A stretch of 64,000 nucleotides of DNA from Bromus sterilis (lineage: Eukaryota > Streptophyta > Magnoliopsida > Poales > Poaceae), in contig OX465597.1 in NCBI GenBank assembly GCA_950022295.1, positions 191,331,016 to 191,395,015 on the forward strand, read 5' to 3'. The position numbers were made by a program, and so were the translations under genes. Below the pieces are notes generated by a model. The model had not been told where the DNA came from. It was given only the letters and a program-made list of their open reading frames with translations, and made no database searches. Shown one piece after another: positions 12,587 to 25,200 of the stretch. Position 1 is the stretch's first letter; each line of letters starts with the position of its first letter.

Positions 12587-14099
12587 GCTGCCAGTTGTTG
12601 TTTTCTGCTTTTTTGTATTTCAGGTTTTTCGGCCATTAAAAGTGCTCCAAAAAATCCGGAAAAATCAGATAAAAAATCAGCGACCCGGAAGTTCCGGAAT
12701 CACCAAGGCAGCGGAGGGGGGCCACCACAGGGACTCCAGAAGGGTCCCTGGCGCGGACCCACCCTAGGCCGCGCCAGGGAGCCTCCTGGCTGCCCTGTGG
12801 CTCCCCTCGACACCCCCCCTCCGCCTATATTTAGCCCTCGGGGTGTAAACCCCTAATATCGATCTCTTTTCCGCGAACTCGCCTCTGTACCGCCGCCGCC
12901 GCCGTTTCTAGATCGGGGCTGCCTGGAGAAGCTGCCCCGGCACCCTGCCGGGAGGAGGAACCCCCTTCGGGAGACCATCCATAGCCATGGACGCCTCCCG
13001 GATGTACCGTGAGTAGTCCCCCTTGGACCATGGGTCCGTGACCAGTAGCTATGTGATGTTCCTCTCCCCTCTTTGTGCTTCCACTTTCGAGACCTCGTGA
13101 TCTGCCTCACATGATCGAGGCACTTTTGTAATTTCTGTTGTTGCTATGTTGAGTTTGTTGGGATCTGATGGATTATGAGACTATGTTCAGATTGTGATGA
13201 GTAATATATTTGGTTCTTCTCTTTTATATTTTGTTCTTGAGTAAATTCTTGCATGTTCTCTGTTGCAGTATTTTACTTTGGCCAAGTAGTTTGTTGCAAC
13301 TCCAAGAGGGAGTGTTATGCTTGATTGTGGGTTCAGCCCCTTGATGTCTAGCTTGAGTGACAGAAACATGAGACTAGGGGATGTGTTGTTTCCACCAGGG
13401 ATAAAACAACGGTGCTTGTATCCGCGGGTGCAAGGATTGTTTACTTTACGCAAAGTTCTTTTAATGCAGTTGCCTTTTTCTTTGAGTTTACACTTTGGGT
13501 GGGATTCGCAACTTAATACTAGCGAGATGTTCTGGCTAGATATCGCAAGGTGGATGATTCGTAGTAGATGCATTTGGATTTCGGTCTACTTACCTTGGCG
13601 TACTGCCCATTGCTTTTGAGCCCTTCCTTTCTTTGCAGCATAGTTAGCATTGCGGTGCCTTCACAATTCTGTCAATTTCCCAGCTGTGATTTGTTTACCT
13701 CGCTAGCACTTTTATCGTCTTTTGGGAGAGAGACATCACTAGCGAAAATCACGGGACCCCGGTCCATCTTTACATTATTGTTTACATCCTTAGTTTACTT
13801 TCAGTCTTTACTTTTAGTTGCCACTATTATTATCTCTTGCGTTGATCCTTTGTAAACAGCAAGGCCGGAGGAATTGACAACTCCTCTGTACTCGTTGGGA
13901 GCAAAGTTATTTGTTGCTGTGTGCAGGTCCACGTCAACCGCCTAATTTCTAGCGCCATTGACACCTTCTTGTATCTCTTGGAGTCCTACTGGTTCGAAAA
14001 CCTTGGTATCTTCCCCGAGGGAAATTTGCTGCTACGCTATATCTCACCTTCCACTTGGGGTAACCAACGAGGAGTGAGAGAACTATCCTCACCGTATCA
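12587..14099 (+). repeat. Gypsy LTR of the TGATACGTCCC family, 5' end displaced
   Basis: Matches, in inverse orientation, the LTR at 57470-59082, which begins TGATACGTCCC on its own strand. About 130 bp of the 5' end is missing because the CRM LTR inserted there. It contains a GC-rich stretch, a TATA box TATATTTA at 12826-12833 and the terminus ACCGTATCA at 14099. No primer-binding site follows, so it is a solo LTR or a 3' LTR inserted into the Tat-like element; GCATG at 14100-14104 would be its target duplication. Confidence 0.78.
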
Positions 14100-17000
14100 G
14101 CATGTCATCAAAAGCCTTTGACAAAGCATTTTCATATTCAGCGGAGTCGGCTTTGGCCTGACTCAGCTCATCCTCCTTTTTCTTAAGTTCAGCAAGAAGC
14201 TGATCGACTTTCTTTTTAGCTTGTTCACGCTTGGACACTTCAGTTCTATAAGTAGCCTCCCCCTGACAAGCATCATTGCAGAGCTTCAAAGCAAGAGCCT
14301 ATCAAAAACGAAAAACCACTAAGTATCTGCTTAGACACGCTGCCCAACCAGCTACTTGGGGGCTACACCTTCAAAATTCTAACCCGGTGAGATATAATCA
14401 TATCTCACCGACTCATAGGGGCAAGACCTTCAAAAATATTTCGACTCTGGCATCATGCCGACTTATGTTGGTAACAAATCAATTTTCCTTAGAAACATAA
14501 CCCACCATGGTTTTTCAACAACCATGCTGGCTTATGGGGGCTACAGACACTACATCATACAGACAACATAGAAAGATACCTCATAGTGCTGTCGGAGATG
14601 GACGACTATGCCATGTTTCTCGGTAGTGCAAGCAATGACCGCTTATATAACTCCCCAAGAGAAGATTTCTCAGAAATCAACTCACGCAGCCGACTCACCA
14701 CCTGCTCTTTACTATCCACGACTTTGGTCAACACTGTTTTAGCAGGGGGATGCCCTGGTGAGTCCCTGTGATTGTCACTTCATCATCAATCACCTTATCC
14801 AAAGGAGTCGGGGTAGAACTTGGGGCCGCCTCAATAGCTGCAGATCGAGTTTCTGCCTTCTTGGCTCCAACAACGGGAAAAGTATCCTTGCAGAGATCCG
14901 AAGGACTCGACTCATTTAAGTCGGCCTTCCTCAAGTTCTCAGAAACAACAGTTTCCGGCAAAACTGCCGACTCTTTTACGACTTCAGAGTCGGCCACGTC
15001 CTTATGATCAATCCGAGCACTGCTCAGAGAAAAAAGACGCGACTGATCAAGAAAACATACATAAGCAGATAAAATTGGCATAACAATAAAGGCACTCACC
15101 CGCGGTTAATAGGGAGGGGTGCGTGGACAGATGAACCCTCAGAAGAAGAATTGTCGGCTTGCGGCTGCACATCCCTAAGATCTCCCGACTTATGAGAGGG
15201 AGTCGACCTGTCAGCAGTTTTGCCTCGAACACGTCGAGGCTCATTTTCCAGAACTAAGAGAGGGTCCTCTGAGTCGGTACTACGGGTACGCCTCTTCGAG
15301 TCTTGCGCCTATGGGACAAGATACAATATAAGGATAAAAATATCCTACAAGCTAAAAGGAGCCGGCAAAGTTACATACCGGTGGATCTACATTCTGGTTC
15401 TCCTTCTGAGAGTCGGTTTTGACAGGAGGAACATCATCCTGTTCCACCTCGTCGTCCTCTTCTTCATCCTCTTGATCGGCCGAGTCACCCTACGCAAAAT
15501 GAATAGGGCCAGGAAAAGGAATGCATTGCAGAAGAGAAGATTGATCGACTCTTACTGTATGACTCGAACTCTTAGCACTGCAAGCAAAATCTTGTCCCAC
15601 ATTCCACCATGTGTCTTCCTCCTGGAAGAAAGGAGAGCCGGAAGATCAAAACACTTCAAACAAGCAGCAGAGCAAAACATGTGACGAGAACATACCTCTG
15701 GAGCTGGGTTAGTTGTGAAGAACGGACCCAGGCCGACTTTTTGAGGTCTTTGATACATTCCTGGAGAAACTTCTTGCAAGATTTTGCTAACTCCTTAGGA
15801 GAAAGTTCATTTATGAGCAAAACACATGGGATTATCCTTCTCGGTGTATTCGCACATAAGAAGATCCCTTATGCTGAGAGGTTAGATTTGCCAACCCACC
15901 CAGCACCGGGTTAAATCCCTGCCAGTAAGCCCGTGGGCCATCAAGGCCTTCATCCGAGAAAGGATCAGCTCATTCCTCTTCTGGTGACTATCCTTAGGAA
16001 AAAGATTCAAACTATCATGGAACACCAGTCGGCTCTCACGAAAGCCGTGCAGAGGATGCTCACCAGGGATCTCCTTCAAAGTACAGTATAAGTAGGACTT
16101 TTTCCAGTCCTTCACCTTGCTTATGAGCCGGGGAGCGGGGAAGATCGATTTGGCCCGCTTTTGGATGGTGACTCCACCACATTCCAGAGCTGGACCCTGC
16201 TATATTCAGTTTGCCGGTTGCAATAATAGATCTCGGCAAATAGATTCAGAGTCGGCTTGATCCGCAGATAAGTTTCACAAAAAACTTGGAAGTGGAAAAT
16301 GTTGAGCACTGAGTTGGCACTAAAATGCTGAGGGTGTAACTTATAGCAGAACAACATGCTTCTGAAGAATTTTGACCTGGGAGGACGAAATCCCTGGGTC
16401 ACATGGTCGGCAAATACTATAACTTCGCCTTCTTTAGGCGTTGTCCGGGTCTCTTCTCCTGGGACTCGCCACTTGATCTCGTCTTGGGGCTGAAGGATAC
16501 CGTCTACCACAATTTTATCTAAATGCTCTAGAGTCACTTGACTCTTGGCCCAGTTCGCCTCTATTGTTGTTCTTTGAGTCGGCAGCCTTGGAGGATTTTT
16601 TCCCGCCGGCTTCTTATGGGTAGCAACTTTTTTCCCATGACACAAGAATCGGATCTAAAACATAAAAGATGATACGTACTGAGCCGACTAAGACAAACAA
16701 TGGATAAATTCTAATTAGGATCTAAGGAGTCGGACTAAAATCGACTCTATGACAATTACGCAATTCAAATACAAGGAGTCGGATGGACACCGACTCTACG
16801 ACAGCTACACAAACAAGTTCCACAAATCCTGGTGAAGCGAATAGATCTACCAGGATTAGGAAAATCAGCCAAAAATATGAACATATTATCAGCCTACAGG
16901 AAACCCTAAACAGTTGAAAACTATAGATCTATCGCAACTCTTCAAATAAGTAATGGATGTGAAGTAATGTATGGGGTATTCTAAACTATGTACCCACATG

Positions 17001-17224
17001 CGCATCGGGATCTACCATTGAGAACTACCTTAAGCTTATCAAACAGTAAAAAGCTTGGAGGTCCAAAACAATGGCGACAAGCGAAATAACTGGAAGAAAG
17101 AGGTAGGATATGGAGAACGTACTCGACTGACGAGCGAGAGTGGCACGAACCCAGCCCGTTCTTCACAAACCAATGAAGATGGAGACGCTTGACACCGCGA
17201 CGGAGATGAAGCTCGGAACTTCAT
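14100..17224 (-). pseudogene. Antisense spliced ORF with gypsy-type transposon (PF04195-like) domain
   Basis: Transcribed opposite to its host element. Exons inferred from open frames and GT/AG borders: about 17224-17123 (candidate ATG at 17224), 16654-15696, 15621-15575 (approximate end), 15489-15379 (very acidic, then Gln/Asn-rich), 15308-15100 (basic and Ser-rich), 15042-14581, and 14298-14100 (Lys/Glu-rich coiled coil). The second exon has the conserved block GFRPPRSKFF then FHFQVFCETYLRIKP typical of Transposase_28/putative gypsy-type transposon proteins. Frame damage is seen near 16130-16190 and 15870 and as a 1-bp loss near 14600. The C-terminus is cut at 14099. Function in the host element is unknown. 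Confidence 0.68.
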
Positions 17225-17292
17225 TGCACGAGGAAGAAGACGATGGAGGAAAGGTATGGATGGGATAGAAAAGGCAGATGAGAACATGAACC

Positions 17293-17300
17293 TATTTATA
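17293..17300 (-). promoter_or_regulatory. TATA box for the antisense ORF
   Basis: The minus strand reads CCTTTATAAATAGG, a consensus plant TATA box, about 70 bp upstream of the candidate start codon at 17224. It suggests that the antisense ORF has its own promoter just inside the 3' LTR. Confidence 0.55.
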
Positions 17301-17690
17301 AAGGTAACCGTCCCAGAACCCGAGGCGTCGCATGAGTATGTCTAACAGCAGGAAATCCCTCGATTTCCGTGAACGAATCTAGTGGGCATTAATTGCGCGG
17401 CCAGAATCGGGATAAAAATTGTCCAAGGATTCCAGGAAAAACGGAAAAGTCGGATCTATTGTTAAAAAAGTAGAGCCAGGTTTGAACACCAAAGAGTGTG
17501 AGTCGGCACAGTTATAAGAGCCGGCTCAACAAAAGATGATGCCTTGAAAACCAAGAAGATTGGCATCGACCCCCTGTAAAACCTAAAAAAGGATGGGAAT
17601 CGGTTTGTTCGTGTCGGTGAATCGGCAACCACGATGATGACAAGAAGATTGATGCGAAGACTAAAGCATCACATCAATCCCGGGGGCTAA

Positions 17691-17909
17691 TGTCGGGGGA
17701 TTGGATCAAGCCCATGACCCGGCATTAGATCTATGGGCCGACTCACCATTAGGAAGGCCCACGAGAGAAGACCCTGCCATGGGCCGGCTGAGCCAAGGAA
17801 AGAAGATCGAAGCCGTAGAAGGAATTTGACTTACCTTGTATAGCACATAGCATATTTGTAAAGTAGAATAGGACTCCACCTCGTGTCGGATTCGGACCCG
17901 CAGAATCCC
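17691..17909 (+). repeat. 3' LTR of the Tat-like element, first segment
   Basis: Starts TGTCGGGGGATT directly after CCCGGGGGCTAA. It is interrupted after 219 bp by a solo LTR; ATCCC at 17905-17909 is one copy of the target duplication. Confidence 0.7.
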
Positions 17910-19021
17910 TGATAGAGGCGGGGTGTCCCGATCTTTCGATGAGATGATAACTACGATTTGATGGAGTCGACTTTGACGATCCGACTACAAACGTGCAACG
18001 ACGTTGCGCCTTAGCAATCGCTAAACCAATCTCCTGAAGGTTATTGACCACGCCGGAGCACAATCAACCTGACCACGAAGGTCTAGTGCCTGCAAGCAAT
18101 CGAAGAACAAGCAAGAACTATGATAAAGCAATCTGAATATTGCGAATATGTAGATGAAGTATGAATAAAGTTGGGATTCCAAAAGCGGTCTTGATCTGGT
18201 CGTTGGACACAAACCGAGTACACGAAGATGCGGCAATTGGCTAAGCAGTCTTTTTAACTAAAAGAAATCCAAAGAAAAACCCTAGGGGTTGATCTACTTA
18301 TATAGGACTAAAGGGTGGAGGCCAAGGGGGTGGAAGGACGTCCCAAGGAGTCCTAAAACTAAACCTAGGTCGTACAAGGCACTTGGGCGCATGTGGAGGT
18401 GATGCAACACCTATTGAGTTGGACTTTGATTCGGATTCTGCTGCTGGGTCGCACCGTTTTCGCAATATCTCCACACTCCGAAGGAATTTGAAGGTGAAAC
18501 CAATTGCGTTGGAAACTAGACGAGATAAGCTATCACCAGAAAAAAGAATCACCCAATTTGGAGTTCGTATGTAGAAACGGCGGCTGTTTGAAGTTGGGTA
18601 TATCTCTGCAGTCCGAATCTGAGTCCATGACGTGAAAGACTTGGTCTCTATCTTCTCTTGGGCCAAAAGTGACGTGAAATAACTTCTTGTACAGCACACA
18701 ATCATGCCCCTTTGTATTGACTTCATTTCTTGATCAAATATAGAGTAATTAATGGTCATATCCATGATAATTATGTCCTCGTCATCTTCATGCTTGAACA
18801 TGCTCCAATGCTCATCCTTCTTGTCCATGCTAGGTCCTTCATTTGTCAGCAACAGAAATATATCGACGTTAGGCAGCATCATATTCACATGAACATTAGA
18901 AACATTACCAAGAAGCGAAAGTACCTGATAATTTAATTGGTGTGCACGATCTCTAGTAATTGCTCCAGTAGGTATATTAGCAGGGGTTGTGGCTGTAACT
19001 ATGGTAGTCATGTCCTCATCA
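17910..19021 (-). repeat. CRM-like solo LTR (third LTR type, 1112 bp)
   Basis: Begins TGATAGAGGC and ends CCTCATCA in plus-strand reading, as the other CRM LTRs do, but is about 200 bp longer and clearly diverged. It is flanked by perfect 5-bp duplications ATCCC (17905-17909 and 19022-19026), so it is a solo LTR left by recombination between the two LTRs of an inserted element. A minus-strand frame stays open from the LTR start to 18298 and encodes the same tail motif (HQLNYQV, NEGPSMDKKD) with a long extension. Confidence 0.85.
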
Positions 19022-19026
19022 ATCCC

Positions 19027-19417
19027 GGGACCCTGTACCTTTATAAGCCAAGGTTGAAGGGATCCAGGGCCATAGAACAATCTCAGCCTAAGATAGGAAT
19101 AGACAGTTGTCGGCGTAACATAGATCTCATCGAGACTAAGTTTATGAATCGACTCTCTTGTAATCGATCAACCGACTCTTCTTGCGAGAGTCGGAAACCA
19201 TAATAAGAGGAAGCAGGAGTAGGCTTTTACCTCGAGACAAAGAGAGGCTAAAACCTGGGTAAATCCCCGAGTCTCTTCTCCATGTCAACTCTCCCCGGGA
19301 AATCGCCTCACAACAAAGATTCCCTGTCAAGTTCGACTCTTCGGACATCCGCCGTGACTTTCCCGCGACAGATCCCTCATACCGATCCCACGAACAGAGT
19401 CCCGCGATCCGATCTCT
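19027..19417 (+). repeat. 3' LTR of the Tat-like element, second segment
   Basis: Continuation of the LTR after the solo LTR. It contains TTTATAAG at 19040-19047 and repeated GACTC/GAGTCGG motifs shared with the internal region. The right limit is uncertain because the copia element begins near 19418 and both candidate ends fall in the same short TTGAACA stretch. Confidence 0.55.
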
Positions 19418-19532
19418 TGAACATTTTTTCCAAGCACCGCAAGTGCGGTGCCTCCAAGGGATGCACATGTACAAGGAGGAGCGTCGGGTGGCGGACTACT
19501 AGGTCTGACTGCTCGGCCTGGAGGTGGAGTGG
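19418..19532 (-). repeat. Copia 3' LTR, terminal segment
   Basis: 115 bp that continue the LTR segment 35012-36016 once the CRM insertion is removed; AGTGG at 19528-19532 is repeated at 35007-35011. It includes a short hairpin GCACCGCAAGTGCGGTGC. The outer boundary at TGAACATTTTTT is provisional. Confidence 0.65.
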
Positions 19533-20448
19533 TGATAGAGGCGAAGGTGTCCCGATGTTTCGATGAGATGGTGGAGATCGATTATGGTGGAGGCGACTTT
19601 CACGATCCGACTACGAACGTGCGAAGACGTTGCGCCTTAGCGATCGCTAAACCAACTCCGAGAGGTTATTGATCCCGGGGATGCACGATCAACCTGACCA
19701 CGAAGGTCTAATTCCTGCAAGCAATCGAAGAACAAGCAAGAACTAAGAATTGCAATCTGGATATTGCGACTATAAGATGAATGATTACGAAAGTTGGGGT
19801 TCCAATGAGGTCTTGGCCTGGTCGGATGACACAAACGAAGAGCTCGAAGTTGCGGCTATGGCTAACTTATATCTAATTAAAACCCAAGTCTAAACGACGC
19901 CCTAAGGGCTGTATATATGGGGGAACAGAGGGGATTTTCGTGACCCCTTGGAGGTGGGGTCCGAAAACAACCCTAACTCGGTTTCCCCACACATACGGAC
20001 TCTAAAAACAGCCTATAATGTGGTATTTCGAAATTACATGGGCCCAGCCCAATATTAAGGTGACGCAGCACCTATAATTGCTCTTGGACGAAAATAATGA
20101 AGTGGCATCTCGTGTATTCCGTCCAAGCCTTCATGCATGCCTTATGGTGGCTTCAACGTGCGAAAATCCCCACTGGAAACTCCACTGTACTTTCCCCCGC
20201 GCGCACCTTCTTCTCCATTCTTGATCCCGCTCCAATGACCATCCTTCGTGTCCATGCTAGGTCCTTCATTCATAAGCAAAACAAAAGTATCTAATTTAGG
20301 CAGCATCATATGTTCATGAACAATAGAAGGATTCGCAAGAAACGAAAGTACCTGATAATTTAGTTGACATGCACGTGCTCTAGTAACTGGTCCAGTATGT
20401 GTAGTTGGTGAGGGTATGGGTGTAACATTAGTAGGGATGTCCTCATCA
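19533..20448 (-). repeat. 3' LTR of outer CRM element (type II)
   Basis: 916 bp, TGATAGAGG to CCTCATCA in plus-strand reading. The type II diagnostic segments are AACAGCCTATAATGTGG and CCTTGGAGGTGGGG. The purine tract read as TCCTCCCCTTCT on the plus strand lies next to it at 20449-20460. It carries the last codons of the outer polyprotein (stop at 20142). Confidence 0.93.
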
Positions 20449-21357
20449 TCCTCCCCTTCTTGAATTGAAGTCGTCCTCGACGGAAGCTCATCATCTTCTC
20501 CCAAATAAGGTTTCAAATCTGCAATGTTAAATGTGGGACTAACCCCAAAATCTGCAGGTAGCTCAAGTTTATATGCATTATCATTAATTTTCTGTAAAAC
20601 CTTAAAGGGACCATCAGCTCGTGGCATTAACTTAGACTTGCGCAAATCAGGAAACCTATCTTTACGTAGATGTAACCAAACAAGATCTCCTGGTTCAAAC
20701 ACAACATGCTTTCGACCCCTATCACCAGCAAGCTTGTATCTAGCATTCATGCGCTCAATGTTTTCTTTAGTTAACTCATGCATTTTTAATATCAATTCAG
20801 CACGTTGCTTAGCATCAAAATTAACCTTCTCCGAAGATGGAAGAGGCAGCAAATCAATAGGTGCACGAGGTAGAAAACCATAAACAATCTCAAAAGGGCA
20901 CATTTTAGTGGTAGAATGCACTGAACGATTATAAGCAAATTCAATATGAGGTAAACATTCTTCCCACAGTTTCAAGTTACTTTTTAAAACAGCCCTAAGC
21001 ATAGTAGACAATGTCCTATTGACCACTTCAGTTTGTCCATCAGTTTGGGGATGACATGTAGTACTAAAAAGTAGTTTAGTCCCCAACTTAGCCCATAAGC
21101 ATCTCCAAAAATGGCTAAGAAACTTAGTATCACGATCCGAGACAATAGTATTGGGCACACCATGTAAACGAATAATCTCTCCAAAGAATAAATCAGCAAC
21201 ATTAGCAGCATCATCGCTTTTATGACATGGTATAAAATGTGCCATCTTAGAAAATCTATCCACGACAACAAATATGCTATCCCTCCCCTTCTTTGTTCGA
21301 GGCAAGCCTAAAACAAAGTCCATGGATATGTCCTCCCACGGAACACTAGGTACAGGT
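20142..21357 (-). pseudogene. Outer CRM element: integrase core and tail, 3' fragment
   Basis: Open frame continuing the interrupted polyprotein of 29099-32978. It covers the integrase core from PSVPWEDISMDF through the SDRD motif and the catalytic Glu of DGQTEV, the GDLVWLHL and ADGPFKV C-terminal region, and the LTR-encoded tail. It is separated from its 5' part by the inner element inserted at the codons before PSVPW. The start-like codon upstream at 21428 lies in the inserted LTR and is not real. Confidence 0.88.
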
Positions 21358-22273
21358 TGATAGAGGCGAAGGTGTCCCGATGTTTCGATGAGATGGTGGA
21401 GATCGATTATGGTGGAGGCAACTTTCACGATCCGACTACGAACGTGCGAAGACGTTGCGCCTTAGCGATCGCTAAACCAACTCCGAGAGGTTATTGATCC
21501 CGCGGATGCACGATCAACCTGACCACGAAGGTCTAATTCCTGCAAGCAATCGAAGAACAAGCAAGAACTAAGAATTGCAATCTGGATATTGCGAATATAA
21601 GATGAATGATTACGAAAGTTGGGGTTCCAATGAGGTCTTGGCCTGGTCGGATGACACAAACGGAGAGCTCGAAGTTGCGGCTATGGCTAACTTATATCTA
21701 ATTAAAACCCAAGTCTAAACGACGCCCTAAGGGCTGTATATATGGGGGAACAGAGGGGATTTTCGTGACCCCTTGGAGGTGGGGTCCGAAAACAACCCTA
21801 ACTCGGTTTCCCCACACATACGGACTCTAAAAACAGCCTATAATGTGGTATTTCGAAATTACATGGGCCCAGCCCAATATTAAGGTGACGCAGCACCTAT
21901 AATTGCTCTTGGACGAAAATAATGAAGTGGCATCTCGTGTATCCCGTCCAAGCCTTCATGCATGCCTTATGGTGGCTTCAACGTGCGAAAATCCCCACTG
22001 GAAACTCCACTGTACTTTCCCCCGCGCGCACCTTCTTCTCCATTCTTGATCCCGCTCCAATGACCATCCTTCGTGTCCATGCTAGGTCCTTCATTCATAA
22101 GCAAAACAAAAGTATCTAATTTAGGCAGCATCATATGTTCATGAACAATAGAAGGATTCGCAAGAAACGAAAGTACCTGATAATTTAGTTGACGTGCACG
22201 TGCTCTAGTAACTGGTCCAGTATGTGTAGTTGGTGAGGGTATGGGTGTAACATTAGTAGGGATGTCCTCATCA
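21358..22273 (-). repeat. 3' LTR of inner CRM element (type II)
   Basis: 916 bp with TG/CA termini. The purine tract sits at 22274-22285 (plus strand TCCTCCCCTTCT). The polyprotein stop is at 21967, so 307 bp of coding sequence lies in the LTR. Confidence 0.95.
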
Positions 22274-25200
22274 TCCTCCCCTTCTTGAATTGAAGTCGTC
22301 CTCGACGGAAGCTCATCATCTTCTCCCAAATAAGGTTTCAAATCTGCAATGTTAAATGTGGGACTAACCCCAAAATCTGCAGGTAGCTCAAGTTTATATG
22401 CATTATCATTAATTTTCTGTAAAACCTTAAAGGGACCATCAGCTCGTGGCATTAACTTAGACTTGCGCAAATCAGGAAACCTATCTTTACGTAGATGTAA
22501 CCAAACAAGATCTCCTGGTTCAAACACAACATGCTTTCGACCCCTATCACCAGCAAGCTTGTATCTAGCATTCATGCGCTCAATGTTTTCTTTAGTTAAC
22601 TCATGCATTTTTAATATCAATTCAGCACGTTGCTTAGCATCAAAATTCACCTTCTCCGAAGATGGAAGAGGCAGCAAATCAATAGGTGCACGAGGTAGAA
22701 AACCATAAACAATCTCAAAAGGGCACATTTTAGTGGTAGAATGCACTGAACGATTATAAGCAAATTCAATATGAGGTAAACATTCTTCCCACAGTTTCAA
22801 GTTACTTTTTAAAACAGCCCTAAGCATAGTAGACAAAGTCCTATTGACTACTTCAGTTTGTCCATCAGTTTGGGGATGACATGTAGTACTAAAAAGTAGT
22901 TTAGTCCCCAACTTAGCCCATAAGCATCTCCAAAAATGGCTAAGAAACTTAGTATCACGATCTGAGACAATAGTATTGGGCACACCATGTAAGCGAATAA
23001 TCTCACGAAAGAATAAATCAGCAACATTAGCAGCATCATCGCTTTTATGACATGGTATAAAATGTGCCATCTTAGAAAATCTATCCACGACAACAAATAT
23101 GCTATCCCTCCCATTCTTTGTTCGAGGCAAGCCTAAAACAAAGTCCATGGATATGTCCTCCCACGGAACACTAGGTACAGGTAAAGGCATGTATAAACCA
23201 TGAGGATTGAGTCGTGACTTAGCTTTTTGACATGTAGTGCAGCGAGCAACAAAACGCTCAACATCCCGTCTCATCTTTGGCCAAAAGAAATGTGTAGCAA
23301 GTACGTCCTCCGTCTTCTTCACGCCAAAGTGTCCCATTAATCCTCCTCCATGCGCCTCCTGCAACAACAAAAGACGAATAGAGCTAGCTGGAATGCATAG
23401 CTTGTTAGAACGGAACACAAATCCATCATTAAGCACAAACTTGTTCCATGTTCTACCCTCTCTACAATTCTGCAATACATCTTTAAATTCCGCATCATTT
23501 ACGTATTGATCTTTGATTGTCTCTAAACCGAAAATCTTGAAGTCAAGTTGTGAAAGCATAGTATAACGACGAGACAAAGCATCAGCAATAATATTATCTT
23601 TCCCCTTCTTGTGTTTAATGACATAAGGGAAAGTCTCAATAAATTCAACCCACTTAGCATGTCTACGATTAAGTTTTGCTTGACTTCTTATGTGTTTCAA
23701 AGATTCATGATCAGAATGTATAACAAATTCTTTGGGCCATAAATAATGTTGCCAAGTTTCTAATGTCCGAACAAGAGCATATAATTCCTTATCATAAGTA
23801 GAATAGTTCAGACTAGGCCCACTCAATTTTTCAGAAAAGTAAGCAACAGGTTTAGCATCTTGTAATAACACACCTCCCAAACCAATCCCACTAGCATCGC
23901 ATTCAAGCTCAAAAGTCTTATTAAAATCAGGAAGTTGGAGCAAAGGAGCATGTGTTAACTTATCTTTCAATATGGTGAAGGCTTCTTCCTGTGCGGTACC
24001 CCAAGTAAAAGGCACATCCTTGCGTGTAAGCTCATTGAGAGGTGCAGCAATGGTGCTGAAATCTCTCACAAAACGCCTATAGAATCCAGCGAGGCCAAGA
24101 AAACTCCTCACTTGTGTGACCGTTTTGGGCTGCGGCCAACTCTCAATCGCCTCGATCTTGGCTTTATCAACTTCAATTCCCTGCGGAGTAACAACATAGC
24201 CAAGAAACGATACTCGGTCGGTGCAAAAGGTGCACTTCCCAAGGTTACCAAACAAACGTGCATTACGTAGAGCAATAAAAACAGCACGTAAATGATCCAA
24301 ATGTTCCTCCAAAGATTTGCTATAAATCAGTATATCATCAAAATAGACTACCACAAATCGTCCAATGAAAGCACGTAAAACCTCGTTCATTAATCTCATG
24401 AAAGTGCTAGGTGCATTAGTTAACCCAAAAGGCATGACTAACCACTCATATAATCCAAACTTAGTTTTAAATGCCGTTTTCCATTCATCTCCTAATTTCA
24501 TGCGAATTTGATGGTATCCACTACGCAAATCAACTTTGGAAAACATGGTAGAGCCACTTAATTCATCAAGCATATCATCTAACCTAGGAATAGGATGACG
24601 ATAACGAATAGTAATATTATTAATGGCTCGACAATCAACACACATACGCCATGTTCCATCCTTTTTAGGCACTAATATAACAGGAACAGCACAAGGACTA
24701 AGGGATTCACGTATGTAACCTTTGTCGAGTAGCTCTTGTACTTGACGCTGAATCTCCTTTGTCTCCTCCGGATTGGTACGGTATGGCGCACGGTTGGGCA
24801 GTGAAGCACCGGGAATTAAGTCAATCTGATGCTCAATCCCTCGAATAGGTGGTAATCCCGGTGGTACGTCTTGTGGAAAGACGTCAATAAACTCCTGCAA
24901 AAGGTCAGTGACAACAGGAGGCAAAGAAGGAGGCAATTCCTCAAATGAAAACAAAGCTTCTTTGCACACAAAAGCATAGCACACATATTGACTAACATCC
25001 AAATCTGAAATATCAACTTTAGTAGCAAGCAAAGTTGGACTAGTCAATTTAATTTCATTAGACACAGCAGAAGAAGATTTGCTATTAGTCTTATGTTGTT
25101 GCTCAAATTCTTTGGCTGCTATCTCATTTTCACTCTTATTTTTCTCCTGTTTAGCTTTACTAGCTCTAGCAAGATCATCTTTCACAATTTGTTCAGGAGA

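Larger units (their letters stand above)
14100..19417 (+). mobile_element. Tat-like Ty3/gypsy element, 3' part with antisense ORF
   Basis: Internal sequence with an antisense multi-exon ORF is followed by a polypurine-like CCCGGGGGCTAA and an LTR start TGTCGGGGG at 17691, which orients the element on the plus strand. The LTR TATA-like TTTATAAG at 19040-19047 agrees. Additional antisense ORFs between pol and the 3' LTR are known from Tat-lineage plant gypsy elements. gag and pol are absent from the window, cut off by the LTR ending at 14099. Exact family is not identified. Confidence 0.65.

Noticed and set aside
14100..17300. DNA transposon, because the ORF has a domain labelled transposase-type
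   Set aside because: The domain name is historical (gypsy-type transposon). The flanks show a polypurine tract and LTR, not terminal inverted repeats.
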